DNA of 64,000 nucleotides from Epiperipatus broadwayi (taxonomy: Eukaryota > Onychophora > Udeonychophora > Euonychophora > Peripatidae): NCBI GenBank assembly GCA_028023455.1, contig JAQFVV010000151.1:2105097-2169096 (forward strand), in the 5' to 3' direction. The notes under the pieces are model-generated. The model was not told where the DNA came from and did not search any database. It saw only the letters and a program-made list of their open reading frames with translations. Both the position numbers and the translations under genes were made by a program. The number at the start of each line of letters is the position of its first letter. Position 1 is the first letter of the stretch. Shown here one piece after another: positions 11,701-21,990 of this stretch.

Positions 11701-12992
11701 TTTAAAATAATATTTTTTTCTCTCCAAAATTATGCATTTTCTCTATGCAGTATACGAATTAATATATATTTTCAGACTCATAAACAACCAGTAACTGAAT
11801 ATAAAGCCATAAGAGAAAAAGCAGCAACTCAGAAGAGAGATATAGAAAGAGCCCTGACTCGGTTCATTGCCAAAGTCGGAGATACTCACTGTCTTTTCAA
11901 AGATGATATATCTGCGTTCCCATGTAAGATATTCACTACGAGGAGTGAAATATTTATTTATGTTATAAAAGTAATCTTAAGAAATATAAATGTAAAAAGA
12001 AATCTTAATTTGTAATTTAAATAGTGGTCTTTTTTAAAATTAATTTGTACCCAGAAAGGATTATTATAACTTTGAAAATATTTCAACTTAGTGTCAGTCC
12101 AGTTAAACAGATTATCTCTCACCAATTTTATATTTTGGATATTTTCTTAATATATTTGAGTTATTTAGTAATCTTTGTTTATTGGAAAAGTTAAACATAT
12201 AGAGTATATACACAGTCTGTCCCAGTGAAAAGATAACTCATTGCCTTCTGCCCAGAGCACTATCTATAAATCAATGCATGTATCACATAATGCCATAGTT
12301 TAGCTTTTCGTCACCAAAATTTTCCTATTGTCATCGGTGCTCTCCTTGCTATTAAGAAATCTTGTGGACCATTTGAAAATGTTCTTTTCAACTCGTCGAT
12401 TTATTGGCATATGCAGTTTGAATTATCTCAAATGTTATAGTAGCAGTTATGTGCAGTTTAAAATAAAATTTAATGTTAGCGTATTGTTTATCATGGATTA
12501 AGGTAAGAAAATGACAAATTTCATGTCATAATTTATGACCCAGACATATGATACTGCAGGCAGCTTGGAGGGTGGATCAGTCATCTTTTCATTGATACAT
12601 ACTGTGTATATATTTAATATATAATTTTGCATTTATTTTATTGAAATAATTAATTATTTTTTTTATCTTTGTAACAATCATGTAATTTAAATGAATTGTT
12701 TGTTTTAGTAATTGCATGTAAACCGATGACTATTCCCTACTTGGAAACATTACTCCCTAAAGACCAAGTATTTGAAAACGAGGAAGAGACACTTATCGTA
12801 CAGAAAAGGCGAAGAGCTGTGGGCTTAGATCAGTCAGGAGAAGGAAGAACTGACGATCTCCTTCAGGATTCATTAAATCAGTATGGGCCTGATGAAATGG
12901 AAGGTGGAGGAGGATTGTATGATTCAGAATACATCGATAATCCATACCTACGCCCTGTAAAGTTGCCCAAAAAACGAAAGTTAAAAGTCTGA
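5732..12992 (+). CDS. TAF8: TAF8, TFIID subunit 8, C-terminal part (4 exons, 5'-partial)
   Basis: TAF8 is a nuclear subunit of the general transcription factor TFIID; its histone fold pairs with TAF10 and its middle and C-terminal parts bind TAF2 and TFIID partners. Joining 5732-5794, 5866-5990, 11776-11923 and 12709-12992 keeps one open frame of about 205 residues. The order matches the animal family: a linker (VESIPGYAKR), a proline-rich block (RKPHPPSVPDHLPPFPDPHT), the conserved TAF8_C helix (REKAATQKRDIERALTRF, then LFKDD), the IPYL strand, an acidic glycine-rich region, and the terminal IDNPYLRPVK followed by a basic tail KKRKLKV that looks like a nuclear localisation signal. The histone fold is missing and must lie upstream. 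All junctions have GT donors and AG acceptors in matching phase. Introns carry many transposons, including two sense-strand hammerhead motifs. Confidence 0.93.
5866..5990 (+). CDS. TAF8: TAF8 exon B (internal)
   Basis: A 125-nt exon after a short 71-bp intron, ending at a gtaaat donor. It encodes the proline-rich stretch ending FPDPHTYIKTA, the family's most recognisable signature. Confidence 0.93.
6640..6795 (-). repeat. Hammerhead-repeat copy, reverse orientation
   Basis: Read on the - strand it carries a degenerate ribozyme core (6748-6795: AGACGA, then GGAAACUAGUC and UGGGGAUAUUGG) followed by the tail (atccattgatta, actactgtatggaga). The U of CUGANGA is changed to A and the distal stem I arm is lost, so it should be inactive. 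It is antisense to TAF8. Confidence 0.65.
7487..7665. repeat. Palindrome of two hammerhead-repeat tails head to head
   Basis: The left half (about 7487-7562) is the reverse complement of the right half (about 7586-7665): both read ctagcttgctg, atccattgattactc and ttgcctgtttt toward the outside. The centre is a short spacer around cctagatcttaggatct. The ribozyme parts are missing. The structure suggests twin-priming or fold-back insertion, or two independent truncated copies. Confidence 0.75.
7765..8112 (+). repeat. Hammerhead-bearing repeat, copy 1
   Basis: Block order is an upstream block (gaactgagttcagacccata, 7777-7796), the ribozyme (7948-8006), then the tail (about 8030-8112: atccattgattactctagc to gttttgcctgttttaac). 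The same order with diverged sequence recurs at 32345-32600 and 51350-51660. It has no coding potential. It could be a terminal repeat of a Penelope-like element or a retrozyme-like RNA repeat. Confidence 0.7.
7948..8006 (+). ncRNA. Hammerhead ribozyme motif H1
   Basis: The parts are all in the type I order. Distal stem I is AUCCAA (7948-7953) with UUGGAU (8001-8006). Proximal stem I pairs CUCCACA with UGGGGAU, with one A/G mismatch. The core CUGACGA is 7963-7969. Stem II is GGC/GCC with loop CACAA (7971-7981) and an A/A at the base. GAAAC is 7983-7987 and GUC is 7990-7992, so predicted cleavage is after 7992. Stem III is only AC/GU around UA, too short for a stable monomer; ACUAGU is self-complementary, which suits a dimer. 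That such variants cleave as dimers and accompany Penelope-like elements is published knowledge; activity here is inferred. Confidence 0.75.
8455..8660 (+). repeat. Hammerhead-bearing repeat, copy 2
   Basis: It shares ribozyme and tail with copy 1 (about 8478-8655) on the same strand. The tail here (gcactgagtggcactactg, then tatggagag) is closer to the consensus seen at 5425, 6650 and 28880. Confidence 0.7.
8494..8552 (+). ncRNA. Hammerhead ribozyme motif H2 (most intact copy)
   Basis: Distal stem I AUCCAA/UUGGAU (8494-8499 and 8547-8552) and proximal stem I UCCUCA/UGGGGA (six pairs including one G-U) are unbroken. The core CUGAUGA is 8509-8515, stem II GGC/GCC with loop CACAA, GAAAC 8529-8533, and GUC ends at 8538, the predicted cleavage site. 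Every catalytic position of the hammerhead consensus is present. It lies 546 nt downstream of the H1 cleavage site on the same strand inside the TAF8 intron, so both would be in one transcript. Confidence 0.8.
8661..10715. other. TAF8 intron, nothing recognised
   Basis: No exon, RNA gene or structured repeat could be supported. A few short - strand open frames (8604-8792, 9498-9882) lack domain features. Confidence 0.4.
10716..11650. mobile_element. 935-bp non-autonomous DNA transposon with 8-bp TSD
   Basis: The ends are imperfect inverted repeats of about 55 bp starting GGTTGTCGT (10716-) and ending ACGACAACC (-11650); both arms hold a GATGGCGC core followed by CGCTAAA. The flanks are the exact 8-bp duplication aattatga at 10708-10715 and 11651-11658. 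Internally there is AT-rich non-coding DNA, homopolymer tracts and a telomere-like segment (11222-11272). Eight-base duplications are typical of hAT, P and Merlin families; the terminal bases do not settle which. It would need a transposase in trans. Confidence 0.85.
11222..11272 (+). repeat. Telomere-like (CTAACC)n tract inside the transposon
   Basis: Degenerate runs of ctaaccctaa occur about four times. On the other strand this is the TTAGGG-type motif. It lies between the transposon ends, so it is part of the element and not a chromosome end. Confidence 0.7.
11776..11923 (+). CDS. TAF8: TAF8 exon C (internal)
   Basis: A 148-nt exon from a ttttcag acceptor to a gtaaga donor. It encodes the conserved helix REKAATQKRDIERALTRF and LFKDDISAFP; the last base starts a Leu codon completed by the next exon. 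Confidence 0.93.
12211..12606 (-). mobile_element. Internally deleted mariner-like element
   Basis: The ends CACAGTCTGTCCCAGTGAAA (12211-12230) and, on the other strand, CACAGTATGTATCAATGAAA (12606-12587) are inverted repeats flanked by TA-rich DNA. Between them, on the - strand, lies the start of a mariner transposase: a helix-turn-helix piece with KQYANIKFYFKL and, one frame away, EKNIFKWSTRFLNSKESTDD. Only the N-terminal DNA-binding part remains and it is frameshifted. It sits in the third TAF8 intron of the window. Confidence 0.72.
12709..12992 (+). CDS. TAF8: TAF8 terminal exon
   Basis: After a tgttttag acceptor this exon encodes IACKPMTIPYLETLLPKD, an acidic and glycine-rich variable region, and the family's terminal signature YIDNPYLRPVK plus KKRKLKV, with a TGA stop at 12990-12992. 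Confidence 0.94.
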
Positions 12993-13112
12993 TTAAACTT
13001 GTATTTTATTTATGTTAAAGTTATTGTTAAACAAAGGGTATTTTTTCCCCCTAAACTTTTTACAAAATTTTTTAGATATTTGTAAATATAATAATGTTTT
13101 GGCAAGTTTTCA

Positions 13113-13118
13113 AATAAA
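13113..13118 (+). terminator. Likely TAF8 polyadenylation signal
   Basis: AATAAA 121 bp past the TAF8 stop, in a run of A and T with a second AATAAA-like hexamer 5 bp on. It gives a short 3' UTR of roughly 140 bp. Confidence 0.6.
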
Positions 13119-13199
13119 ATAAAAAAACATTATATTATTATTTAGGAATCTAAACTTTATACTTCATCATAATCATTAGCAGTTACTTTTAAACAAAAT

Positions 13200-13610
13200 A
13201 CGGTCATTTCAGCTCCAAGAAAAAATAAATTACTCTAGAAATGGGTTTTGTAATGACTACATTTAACAAACAGCGAATAACAAATCTATACATGTATAGA
13301 ACACAGTCTATTTTTCTGTTTATTTGATATTTTGTGATTTGTCCTTTGACTTCTGCAGAAAACTTATCTTCCTCATATACTGCAACACCATGGTTAATTG
13401 TAGTTCTCAGATATATTCTGTACCATATCTGCCCAATAAAAACAATCAACATTACATTTCTTTAGAATGACTTTGACATAATCCTTATAATGTAAATGGG
13501 GTTTACCTCTCCCATGAACGCCATGCTCAAGTTCACCATAAAACACCCTTTAGAAAGTTTTGGCTTGCGCATTTGTTTAACATGTCCAATCCAACAAAGG
13601 TGTGAATTTA
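13200..13610 (-). pseudogene. Decayed LINE C-terminus
   Basis: The - strand reads, across frameshifts, GHVKQM, then VFYGELEHG, GRGKPHLHYKDYVKVILKKC and INHGVAVYEEDKFSAEVKG. This is the C-terminal pattern of many animal LINE reverse transcriptases (GH..RM, FYGEL, GRPKLRYKD, then WR and a basic helix). The reverse-transcriptase core is absent. The segment at 15945 is a sister copy. Confidence 0.6.
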
Positions 13611-13699
13611 CAATAATGGATCTATAATATTACATCCAGAAAGTTGAAGAACATATGGATTAGATTTATGATCTTGCCATTTAATTTTTAATAAATTTT

Positions 13700-14530
13700 T
13701 ACAAAGCATCTTTAAGTATAGGGGATTTGAACTCAGATTTTCAAGCACCCTCATACAACTGATACACATGACCACACACATGCAGAAAAGATAAATAATC
13801 ACCAATATACATACTTCGTGTTAAACCAGCACTCATCAGTTGGTTCAGATTATGATCTCCCATACATATATATAATCAGTGCTCAGTTTATATTAAGATA
13901 ACAAATCTTCATAGTTTAATGGACAGGCTTTAATCTACTCCAACCTCCAACTTTTCAGCCATCAATATCATTGAAAATCTGATGATGAAAACCCAAATCC
14001 TGTGTTGATGCCAATATTATTGCCATGCCATGTTGACTTTAAGTTACTGACCTTTCATGCATAGGACCTTATCCATTTTGTGAAGAGTGCCTGGTGTTCA
14101 AATATTTACACATCAAGCTTGTATCCTGCCCATCCCTCTTCTATGTATTTAAATGGATAAGGTCCTATACATTAGGGGTCAGAGTGACTTGAGGTCAACA
14201 TGGGCATGGCAATAATATTGGCATCAACATGGGATTTGGGTTTTCATCATCAGATTTTCAATGATATGGATGGCTGAAAAGTTGGAGTAGATTGAAGCCT
14301 GTCCATTAAAATATGAAGATTTGCTATCTTAATATAAACTGAGCATGATTATATATATGTATGGGAGATGATAATCTGGACCAACTGATGAGTGCTGGTT
14401 TAGCACAAAATACATGTATTGGTGATTATTTATCTTTTCTGCATGTGTATCAGTTGAATGAGAAAGTGCGGATAGATGGAGGATGCTTGAAAATCTGAGT
14501 TCAAATCCCCTATACTTACAATTAAGCTCC
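13700..14530. repeat. Fold-back element with arms of about 380 bp
   Basis: The left arm (about 13702-14080) and right arm (about 14145-14525) are reverse complements, from gtataggggatttgaactc to gagttcaaatcccctatac. The loop of about 65 bp holds gtgaagagtgcctgg, repeated directly at 14538-14552. The sequence aaagcatcttta occurs on both sides (13698 and about 14566) and may be the target duplication. No coding is seen. It could be a fold-back transposon or two copies inserted head to head. Confidence 0.75.
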
Positions 14531-14579
14531 AAGTTTGTGAAGAGTGCCTGGTTTTCAAATATTTAAAGCATCTTTAAAT

Positions 14580-15940
14580 GAAATTTTTCTAATACTTTTT
14601 ATGTTATCTCTGATAAGATGACCAACTCTCACTTCCATATAATAAATGAAGTAAATTAACATGTTGCTAATTTAGTTGAATTAGTTATTAAATTATAATT
14701 AAATATTCTGCCTTTTAACTTATTAAAAGCAGCTACAACAATATATATAAATTTTAAAACATATGGAAATAATACTTCAACAACTATATATTTCCAATTC
14801 TTAATACAGGATTATCTAAATTTTAAAAGTATTTTTTTTGAGAAGACTCCATATTGGTAATGGATTTTTTCTGTTTCTTTACATTTACACAAATAAATGT
14901 CTTTTTAATTTTATATATATAAATTTATAATGAATTTCCATAGTTTAGTGCAGTAGCGGAGTGGTAAATTCTACAGCTCAAGGCCCAAGGATCCCAGCTA
15001 AATCTGCCACTTATCAGTTCTCAGATTTCTTATGAACTTCTAGGCAAATAAACTAATTGATTATGAATTTAAAAAAATATTAAGAAGTTCTCGTCTTTCA
15101 TATCTATGGTCTTCATTAGTCGCACTTTAAAGGAATAGTAAGTAAAAAAATTAGAATTCAATAAAAAAAAAAAGCAATTGCTACGGAAGAATGCACTGAA
15201 ATGGCCAATGTAACATTTTGCAGTAATGCTTTAATTTTCTAATTTCCTGTAAAAGTGTTTATATTAAATATGTACATATTTGTGCATATTTATGAAATTG
15301 ACTTACATGGTAATACACGTAGAAATAAAATTCTATTTAATTACATATTTTGATTAATTCAAGGTAAAATTTAGAATTTTCATATTGCTTCATTAGAACA
15401 ATAGTAAATAAGAGCAAACTAGCATTTCACCAGTAGGACATTTTCTACATTTGATATTATAGTTGGTTTCCCAGGAAACAAATTATTTGCTATCTATTCT
15501 GATTAAAACATTCACTTTTCTATTTCATCATAAAAAGAATTTTATAGTTTTTTAAATCGTAGGAAATAAAGGTTCTAAAGGTTCTTAATTTTTTACTATT
15601 TTTATTTCTTTTATTTTTTTAAATTTTGTTTAAAAAGTTAATACTATAACTTTATTATAAATTGCTAATTATAGCATAACTATTTTTTGTTAATTGTTTT
15701 TGTTGATATATATTCAAATATAATGTAGTATAGGTATGATTTAATACTGCATATACGTTTAAAAAGGCTGTATTATAAATATATACATTATTATAAATAA
15801 TAACGTAGCTTAAACCACGCCATATGCACTTTACAGGTGGAACAATATTTAAACTGAATAAACAAATCATATTTTTGCTCGATTGGATATATGAAATAAA
15901 TGAATAATTACAAGACTTGCTAAAAAGATGTTTTATGTAG
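14580..15940. other. Intergenic, nothing recognised
   Basis: AT-rich DNA between the convergent TAF8 and MAP3K genes. Short open frames such as 15655-15951 (-) have no domain features. Confidence 0.4.
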
Positions 15941-15944
15941 AATT

Positions 15945-16215
15945 TGATCATAGTGAGGAAGAGGCAGACCTGTTTACATTATAAAGATTATCTCAAAGGT
16001 ATTCTAAAGAAATACACTTGTTTTCATAACAAAGATATGGCAGAGAATAGAATACATTGGAGAGCCGCAATTAGATATAGTATTGAAGCATTTCAGAAAA
16101 ACAAGTTTTCTGCAGAAATTAAAAGACAGTATCACAAAGTATGAAAGAGAATATTGAACCCATATGTATTTGTGGTACAGATTGATTTGTATAATCATCA
16201 GAAATTTCACCTTTA
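15945..16215 (+). pseudogene. Decayed LINE C-terminus, second copy
   Basis: A 66-codon open frame encodes LHYKDYLKGILKKYTCF, then ENRIHWRAAIRYSIEAFQ and NKFSAEIKRQ. It aligns with the - strand copy at 13200-13450 (YKDYVKVILKKC, YEEDKFSAEVKG) and with the general LINE C-terminal YKD...DR..WR pattern. Only this tail is visible. Confidence 0.55.
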
Positions 16216-16499
16216 GTGTGGTATTATTTTGTTTTGTCTTTTATCTCTAGGATTTGAAATAGCTATTCTCATTTGTGACTGTAGTGTTACATATTATAGT
16301 TCATTGCGAATTTCAGTATCCAAAACAAAGCTTGGAATCAAATATCGCAGATATGAAGAGGATATTCTCTCAATACTATCCTTATTCCCTTTACTAATAA
16401 ATTCAATGTTAATTTTGTTACTTCAACATCTCATCAAAAATATCACGCTAGTTAATATTTATTTATCTACAATCGAAGAATTATGACTTAAAAAATCGA

Positions 16500-16830
16500 A
16501 TTCTTAAGAGATTCCAAATAAATTTCCTTTTCCAGATCCAACAATAAAGCCAGTGGGATTTGGTCTTCCTAGATGCAATTGGAGTCTCATCAACAGATTC
16601 AGAACAATTCACGGGCTTTGTGTTCATTTGCTTCATAAATGGAAATAATCATTTCCTGAAAATATGGGTAAACTATAACCCACATCGTTAATGATTGTTG
16701 GATTTAAGGCTACAATAGCAAAATTGAACTCGATAAAGCCACTAGTGAATTTATCTCCTGGTTGGAATCTGTTCAGGTTTCTTTATGATATATCGTTAAT
16801 AGTTAAGCTGTCTAAATCTATACAATAAAG
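16500..16830 (+). pseudogene. Decayed LINE tail (LPR..W..NRFRT type)
   Basis: Read in one frame the segment gives GLPRCNWSLINRFRTIHGLC, then LLHKWK and, after stops, NLSPGWN. The LPR..W..LNRFRTG pattern lies just before a zinc-ribbon in some LINE reverse transcriptases. A parallel copy lies at 52890-53170. Confidence 0.5.
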
Positions 16831-17817
16831 AAAAAATATTGTTTATAGTATGCATATTAAGTGTGTAAATAATATAATTTTAACAAAGTAATTTCTACTA
16901 ATATTGATTATCATTTAACATGACTTGTATTATAACGTGATATTTAGCTGTATTAATGATTTTTAATGTTGAACTAACAATAACCTAAAAACATGCAGTT
17001 TTGAGATAGAAATCTCATGTTTGTCTTATTGTAAAAAAAATAAATACAAACCTATGTTAAAAAATTACATCAATTGACTTTCATAGTGCATTTAAGCCAG
17101 GTGCTCCAGATGTGACTGTTCTAAGATTATTAATATACATCTAATATATGTGAAACGACAGTCATAGAATATCCTATGTCCTTGAATAAAAATAAATGAA
17201 TATCTTAGAAATCAAACTATTTGCCGAGGATATTTGAAAGATTTTATTATGTAATCAAATACAAATGTTAGGGCAACAACATTGGAATGTCAAAGGCAAG
17301 TTATAATTTTTCTTTACTACCTTTTGCGGTCTATCTCATTAGTATTTTATGCATACATGTGTATAGGGCACATTCTCCAAGAACCAACATCGTACATCGT
17401 AAAATTTTAAAAATATAGTATTTAGAATCTGAAAGATGAAATACATACCATTATTAAATTTGATACTTTTTATAGCAAATAAGCAGTCACATAATTATAT
17501 TCCTAACTGCAGGGTAAAAATCTAGAGTAATCTGTGTTGCTTAAATGAGTGACAGTGCAGTGACTGTGAAAGAAAAATGTGATTATAATTTGATGCAGCT
17601 TTTTAACAGGTAGGCAGAAGAGTTTTTGTATACGTAGATGCGAGGCTTCTGGTATACCTTAATCTTTTTATTGATTTATTTTCTAAAGTAAAATCTGAGA
17701 ACATAAAAAAAATCATACTGTTAAAATTGCTACGAGCTAAAGTAAGTGTATTATATTTTTTTATTGGTTGGCTAGTCACATGATATCTGGAGAACTGGAA
17801 GTGACTGATTGAGCTTT
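16831..17817. other. Intergenic, nothing recognised
   Basis: No gene or structured repeat could be supported. Confidence 0.35.
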
Positions 17818-17890
17818 GATCCAGGAATCTTTTGCTATCAAATCCGTCACTAACAGTGCATTAAATCATGCAGGCAAGACTTGATAGAAT
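17818..17890 (-). repeat. SINE-like fragment, second copy
   Basis: This run (gatccaggaatc ... catgcaggcaagacttgat) is similar along its length to 34949-35025, the tRNA-like repeat with a recognisable B box. Here the B box region is eroded. Confidence 0.4.
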
Positions 17891-18285
17891 ACTTGAAGTA
17901 GATCATCTACATATAACAAACCATGTAATGGACCTTCAAGATCAACAGATGTTGATGTCAGATCTGCTATCTGCTTAATGCAGTAGGCATTCCCAAAACC
18001 TTTTACTGACAGTTCATTAAAGCAGGAGTATCAAAACGCAGCACCCGTCACGTTCTTACTCGTAAATGACATCCATATAAAGCTGGTTTCTTAAAGAAAT
18101 AGAACTAAGATTTCTGACCAATTCATGAAATTTTGTGAAAGGGTTGCATCACCAAAACTAACCTTTTGTCCAGTATTCTGTTTAGGGATGAAGAACATAT
18201 TCAAAGGAAGAAAGGCAATACAGTTGATGTTTCTATGAGATTGCTCTTATAGGACATTCTGTATATACAGGTAATGTATAACACA
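17891..18285 (+). pseudogene. Tc1/IS630-type transposase remnant
   Basis: One frame reads, through stops, IKAGVSKRSTRHVLTRK, HPYKAG, then NLLSSILFRDEEHIQRKKG. This fits the second helix-turn-helix and the second catalytic Asp region (I.FSDEA.F) of Tc1/IS630-like DDE transposases. At least five stops interrupt it, and no terminal inverted repeats were found. Confidence 0.5.
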
Positions 18286-19785
18286 GCACTTTTAACTCTA
18301 CTTGTCAATTATGCTAATGTAAGGTAATTAAGAGAATTTTAACAAAACTTATTAAACTTGGTATTTTTGAGTTTCATACAAAGAAGACCCTTATGATTAT
18401 AATGTATAAACGGTAAATTTTCAATAATTTCATTCTGTGAATTCAGCATTGATTCGCTGGCTATTATACAAATCCTTTTTTGATAATTTGTAAGGAAATA
18501 TCTATCCTGATAAATGTGTGTTTATTTTAAACCATAAGCAATGAATACAAAGGATGTAAACAGTTTGGGACCACAGATCACCAAGATGCACATCAGCAAA
18601 ATTATTTGTAAGTAATGTGGCTCAGTAGTGATGAAAAGGAAACTAAAAAGCATATAAAATGTGCCAATATTTAGTTTTGACTCTTGAACATATACAATAA
18701 ACTTTCCATCATTTTTCAAGAGTCGGGAGACAATAAACGAGATGAAACAACTATTGTAATAGAAACCTATTAATGATTATAAGTAAGAACAATTCAAAGA
18801 TTACTCACTGGAAAACTAAATGTAAAATACAACTTAATGAAAAACTTTAAATACAATTCAGACGTAATTCAAAACATTCACGACTTATTATTTTCAAAAT
18901 GTTTATAATTTTAATACCAGTAATTAATGCGTAAAAAATCACAAGGGATATTAATTATATTGATTAGATAATACTTGTAAAAAATAAATCTTATTTAATC
19001 ATTTCTCATAGAAAGTATTTTGTTTAACAATTTTACAAATAATAAACTACACTTCAGTTATGTCCGAAAATATAGGATGTTATTAATTCTGCTTTCACTA
19101 GTGCTTTTAAAAGAAAACTTAAAAAAAATTTTTTTTAAAAAACATATCGTGACAAGACTATGATTTGTCTATTATAGATGTAATAAAGTAATAGTTTGGG
19201 AAATGAAGTGAGCTGTTAAAAATATATGATATCAACCAGAAACAATGAAAGCAAATGATGGGTATAGGAAAGTGATAGAAGCGTAAACAATGGATTCAGA
19301 TTTCACTGTAATATACATCAATGAGTTGCCACAATTATATCCCAGTAATCAATAATAGAAACAATCTGTATAATGATTTCAATAAAATTAAATTAATGGT
19401 TTACCTACCCACAATGTAATCCAATGAAAAGGTAGCTGGTAATTGGTTCTCTCAAGCTTCTAGCAGTGCCACTAATTGAGCTATTCATCACAAACATTTT
19501 AAAGCAACAGAATGTTTGGAACATGATTCATATAACAGCGTATTTCTTAACTTAATCTATGATGGAAGAATGTGATAGCATTAAATTTTGTTTTAAAACT
19601 ACTATTAGAATGTTTGAAATGATATGACCTAGATTTGAGTCTCAAGGATGTTTTCAAATGGTTTTCTGGCTTTGAAAATGGCAGGAAGAGATGAAGATGC
19701 AAAACATCCCTGTAACATGTAACACAAACATGCACCTAAAAATTATTTGGAGAATAACCAAACTATGTCATTACATAACACATGC
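18286..19785. other. Intergenic, nothing recognised
   Basis: AT-rich DNA without supported genes; short frames at 18522-18719 and 19547-19735 (-) show no domains. Confidence 0.35.
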
Positions 19786-19789
19786 ATTG

Positions 19790-19860
19790 ATTCAGAGAGA
19801 GAGCACTACAAGCAGCTTTGGGCACACCAATCACCTTTTCACTGGAACACGTATATAATG
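19790..19860 (-). repeat. Single mariner-like terminal repeat
   Basis: The - strand reads tatatacgtgttccagtgaa and aaggtgattggtg, matching the end of the mariner at 12211 (CAGTGAAAAGATAACTCATT). The other end and any transposase were not found. Confidence 0.5.
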
Positions 19861-19919
19861 CATGTATTGCTACATATGTATTTGTTTATTAAAAAAAAAA
19901 ATCAAGTCAGATGTCACAT

Positions 19920-20045
19920 GACCTAATTGAATAAGCTTGTATTTACAAATGTTATATATAGAGCTCGCAAAATAAGCTCTTGGCAAGCTTTGGGATATTC
20001 TCAAAGCTTGTTAAGAGCTTACTTTACAAGCTGTATATATAACAT
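19920..20045. repeat. Palindrome with arms of about 50 bp
   Basis: The left arm (about 19948-19992) and right arm (about 19999-20045) are near-perfect reverse complements from ttatatata to tatatataa, with gcaagctttg facing caaagcttgt. The centre is ggatattct. The right arm resembles the tail after the ribozyme at 32573-32600 (ggatattctgcaaagcttgt), so it belongs to the same repeat superfamily. Confidence 0.7.
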
Positions 20046-20885
20046 GTATTTGTATACATTTATATCTAAAATTGTTTAAAAAAGAAATCTTATAGACAAA
20101 TAATTAAAAAAAGGACATGGAATTTATTAAAAAACAATGCGATATATATATAATATGTACAGGATATCCATAAATTATTTGTCCTGAAAAAAGCCTTAAT
20201 ATTTTGTTGTTATAGAAGCTATCTTAAACGAATTTGCGAGATGTATTTGACAATATAAGTTTGAAGTAATTTTTATTTTGCATAGCGTCCGATAGGGACA
20301 CAATGGCAAGAGTGAAAAAGAAATCAATGTGGATACTAAAGCAGTAGTGTAATTATTTAAAAGCTTGAATTGTGCTGCTAATTAACAAAACCAATTTAAA
20401 ATAGCTCCTATGGTAATGAAATTATTAGGCTTTAATACAAGTCAAATCGTTTATGGAAATACATACAACATTAAGAAAAGAAACACACTTCAAAACTATT
20501 TTTGTAAAAACGTATGATCACAATCAAACAAAGGTGCAAAATTAAACAGAACACTTGTGCTAGTTAAAACGGTTTTGTTTTTCTTAGTATAAAAAAAAAT
20601 AGATATTAAAATAATGAGTGTACACAAATATAAACAGCTGAAACTTCACATCTTAATAATTTGAAAATATCAATAAAGGGAAATTTGCATGTATGGTGAA
20701 TACAGTTTCAACGATGACATTGCATGCATCCAACAAATAATCTGATCAAATTTAATAATTTATTCTGTTTTTGTAATTTCTCCAAAATAAATTAGATGAC
20801 CCTAATCTCACTCTCCACCAATAAAAAAAGATCCAATTGTTTAATGGCTTCGATAAAGTTTATCATAAGCATTTTATCATAATTA
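20046..20885. other. Intergenic, possible TIR-like end
   Basis: A caggatatccataaa sequence at 20159 resembles the ends of some Tc1/mariner elements, but no partner end was found. Nothing else could be supported. Confidence 0.25.
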
Positions 20886-20887
20886 AA

Positions 20888-20922
20888 AACGTTTCGATTG
20901 TTCTAAGCTATCATCTTCAGTC
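20888..20922 (-). ncRNA. Hammerhead-like motif, family C
   Basis: On the - strand CUGAAGA (20920-20914) is followed by a hairpin region that can pair GAU with AUC and then GAAACGUU (20895-20888). The core is intact by eye; ACGU around the cleavage triplet GUU is self-complementary, as in dimeric variants. Stem I was not clearly identified, so this is a candidate only. Confidence 0.45.
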
Positions 20923-20925
20923 TAT

Positions 20926-21902
20926 GTGAATTAAGAATTTAGGTAGTACAAAATTATTCATATACACATGAATTTAAATCATTTTTATACATATATTGAA
21001 AATAATTGTCTAAATCAATTGAAAAAGTTTCTGATGTAATAATGTAGAATTAAATGATTTTTATTACAGATTTAGTTTTTTTATATATATTTAAGATGCT
21101 TATAGAAGAGGAGAAGGATAAGTATTATTGATAAAATTATTGCTGGATACATAAATGTCGAATATAAAAATATAATTACAATGAGCAAATTTAACATCGT
21201 TAAAACTTTCAATATTTCGTTTCAGTTATTAATAGCAAATTGAACAGTCTTTTATAAATTCAACAATAAATGATATATCTTTGGTCTAAAGAAATGTATA
21301 GTATTTATAAATAACTACCAAACAATATTTACAAAACATTCGAATTAAAAATGCATTTCTTTTATATCATTTTCATCAAAATATATACTACTGCAATATT
21401 TTTTATACAAAACATAATAATAATAATAATGGACATTTTTTTTAAAATTCAAAACAATTTCATATAATTTTAGATATCAAAATTATATACTATATTCATA
21501 AGTTTTAAGCTCAAATCATCGTGGTCAAGAATCAATCCAAATCAGAAATGAAGCTTGGAATCGGGCAATTTAGTACCTTATACAGTTCTCACAAATTCGA
21601 ATATGGAGTGTTACATAAAGATCCCCTACCATTTAATGTTAATTGTGAGCTAAGGGAGTCAAAGTGATAGATGATATAACTAAACTAGTAAGTGGAATAT
21701 TGATCACTTTTCATTTGATCAAATTACTCCTTTTATTACATTTTGTCCAATGCTATAACATTTCACAAATATGATCTTTCTTTTCTACATCTAAAGTTTT
21801 ATTTCAGTTTGCTTGAGGAAAAAATTAAAAGGAATCTACAAACAAGCATAATTTCTCTGGCTAGTAGAAACTAGATGGATATTTAACTCGATGAATTCAA
21901 AG
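20926..21902. other. Intergenic, nothing recognised
   Basis: No gene or structured repeat supported; it contains a short taataataataat run near 21420. Confidence 0.35.
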
Positions 21903-21903
21903 C

Positions 21904-21990
21904 GGTTCCCCTCTTTTCTTCCATAGCGTAAGCTTGTGGTTAAAACACCTGTAGAGGTCCCTACTATCGCATTTTATACGCATATTATCG
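21904..21990 (+). repeat. Single-arm fragment of the 853-1140 fold-back family
   Basis: It matches the right arm at about 1058-1135 (ttcccctcttttcttcca, gtaagcttgtggttaa, cctgtagaggtc) with about 10 differences. Confidence 0.75.

Larger units (their letters stand above)
5991..11775 (+). other. 5.8-kb TAF8 intron rich in insertions
   Basis: The intron holds hammerhead-repeat copies (6640-6795, 7487-7665, 7765-8112, 8455-8660) and an 8-bp-TSD TIR element (10716-11650). In 8661-10715 I see no exon and no repeat I can name; two overlapping - strand frames near 9498-9882 have no recognisable domains. Confidence 0.7.

Noticed and set aside
16229-16486. 85-codon frame as a protein gene
   Set aside because: It abuts LINE debris on both sides and shows no domain; probably chance within decayed repeat DNA.
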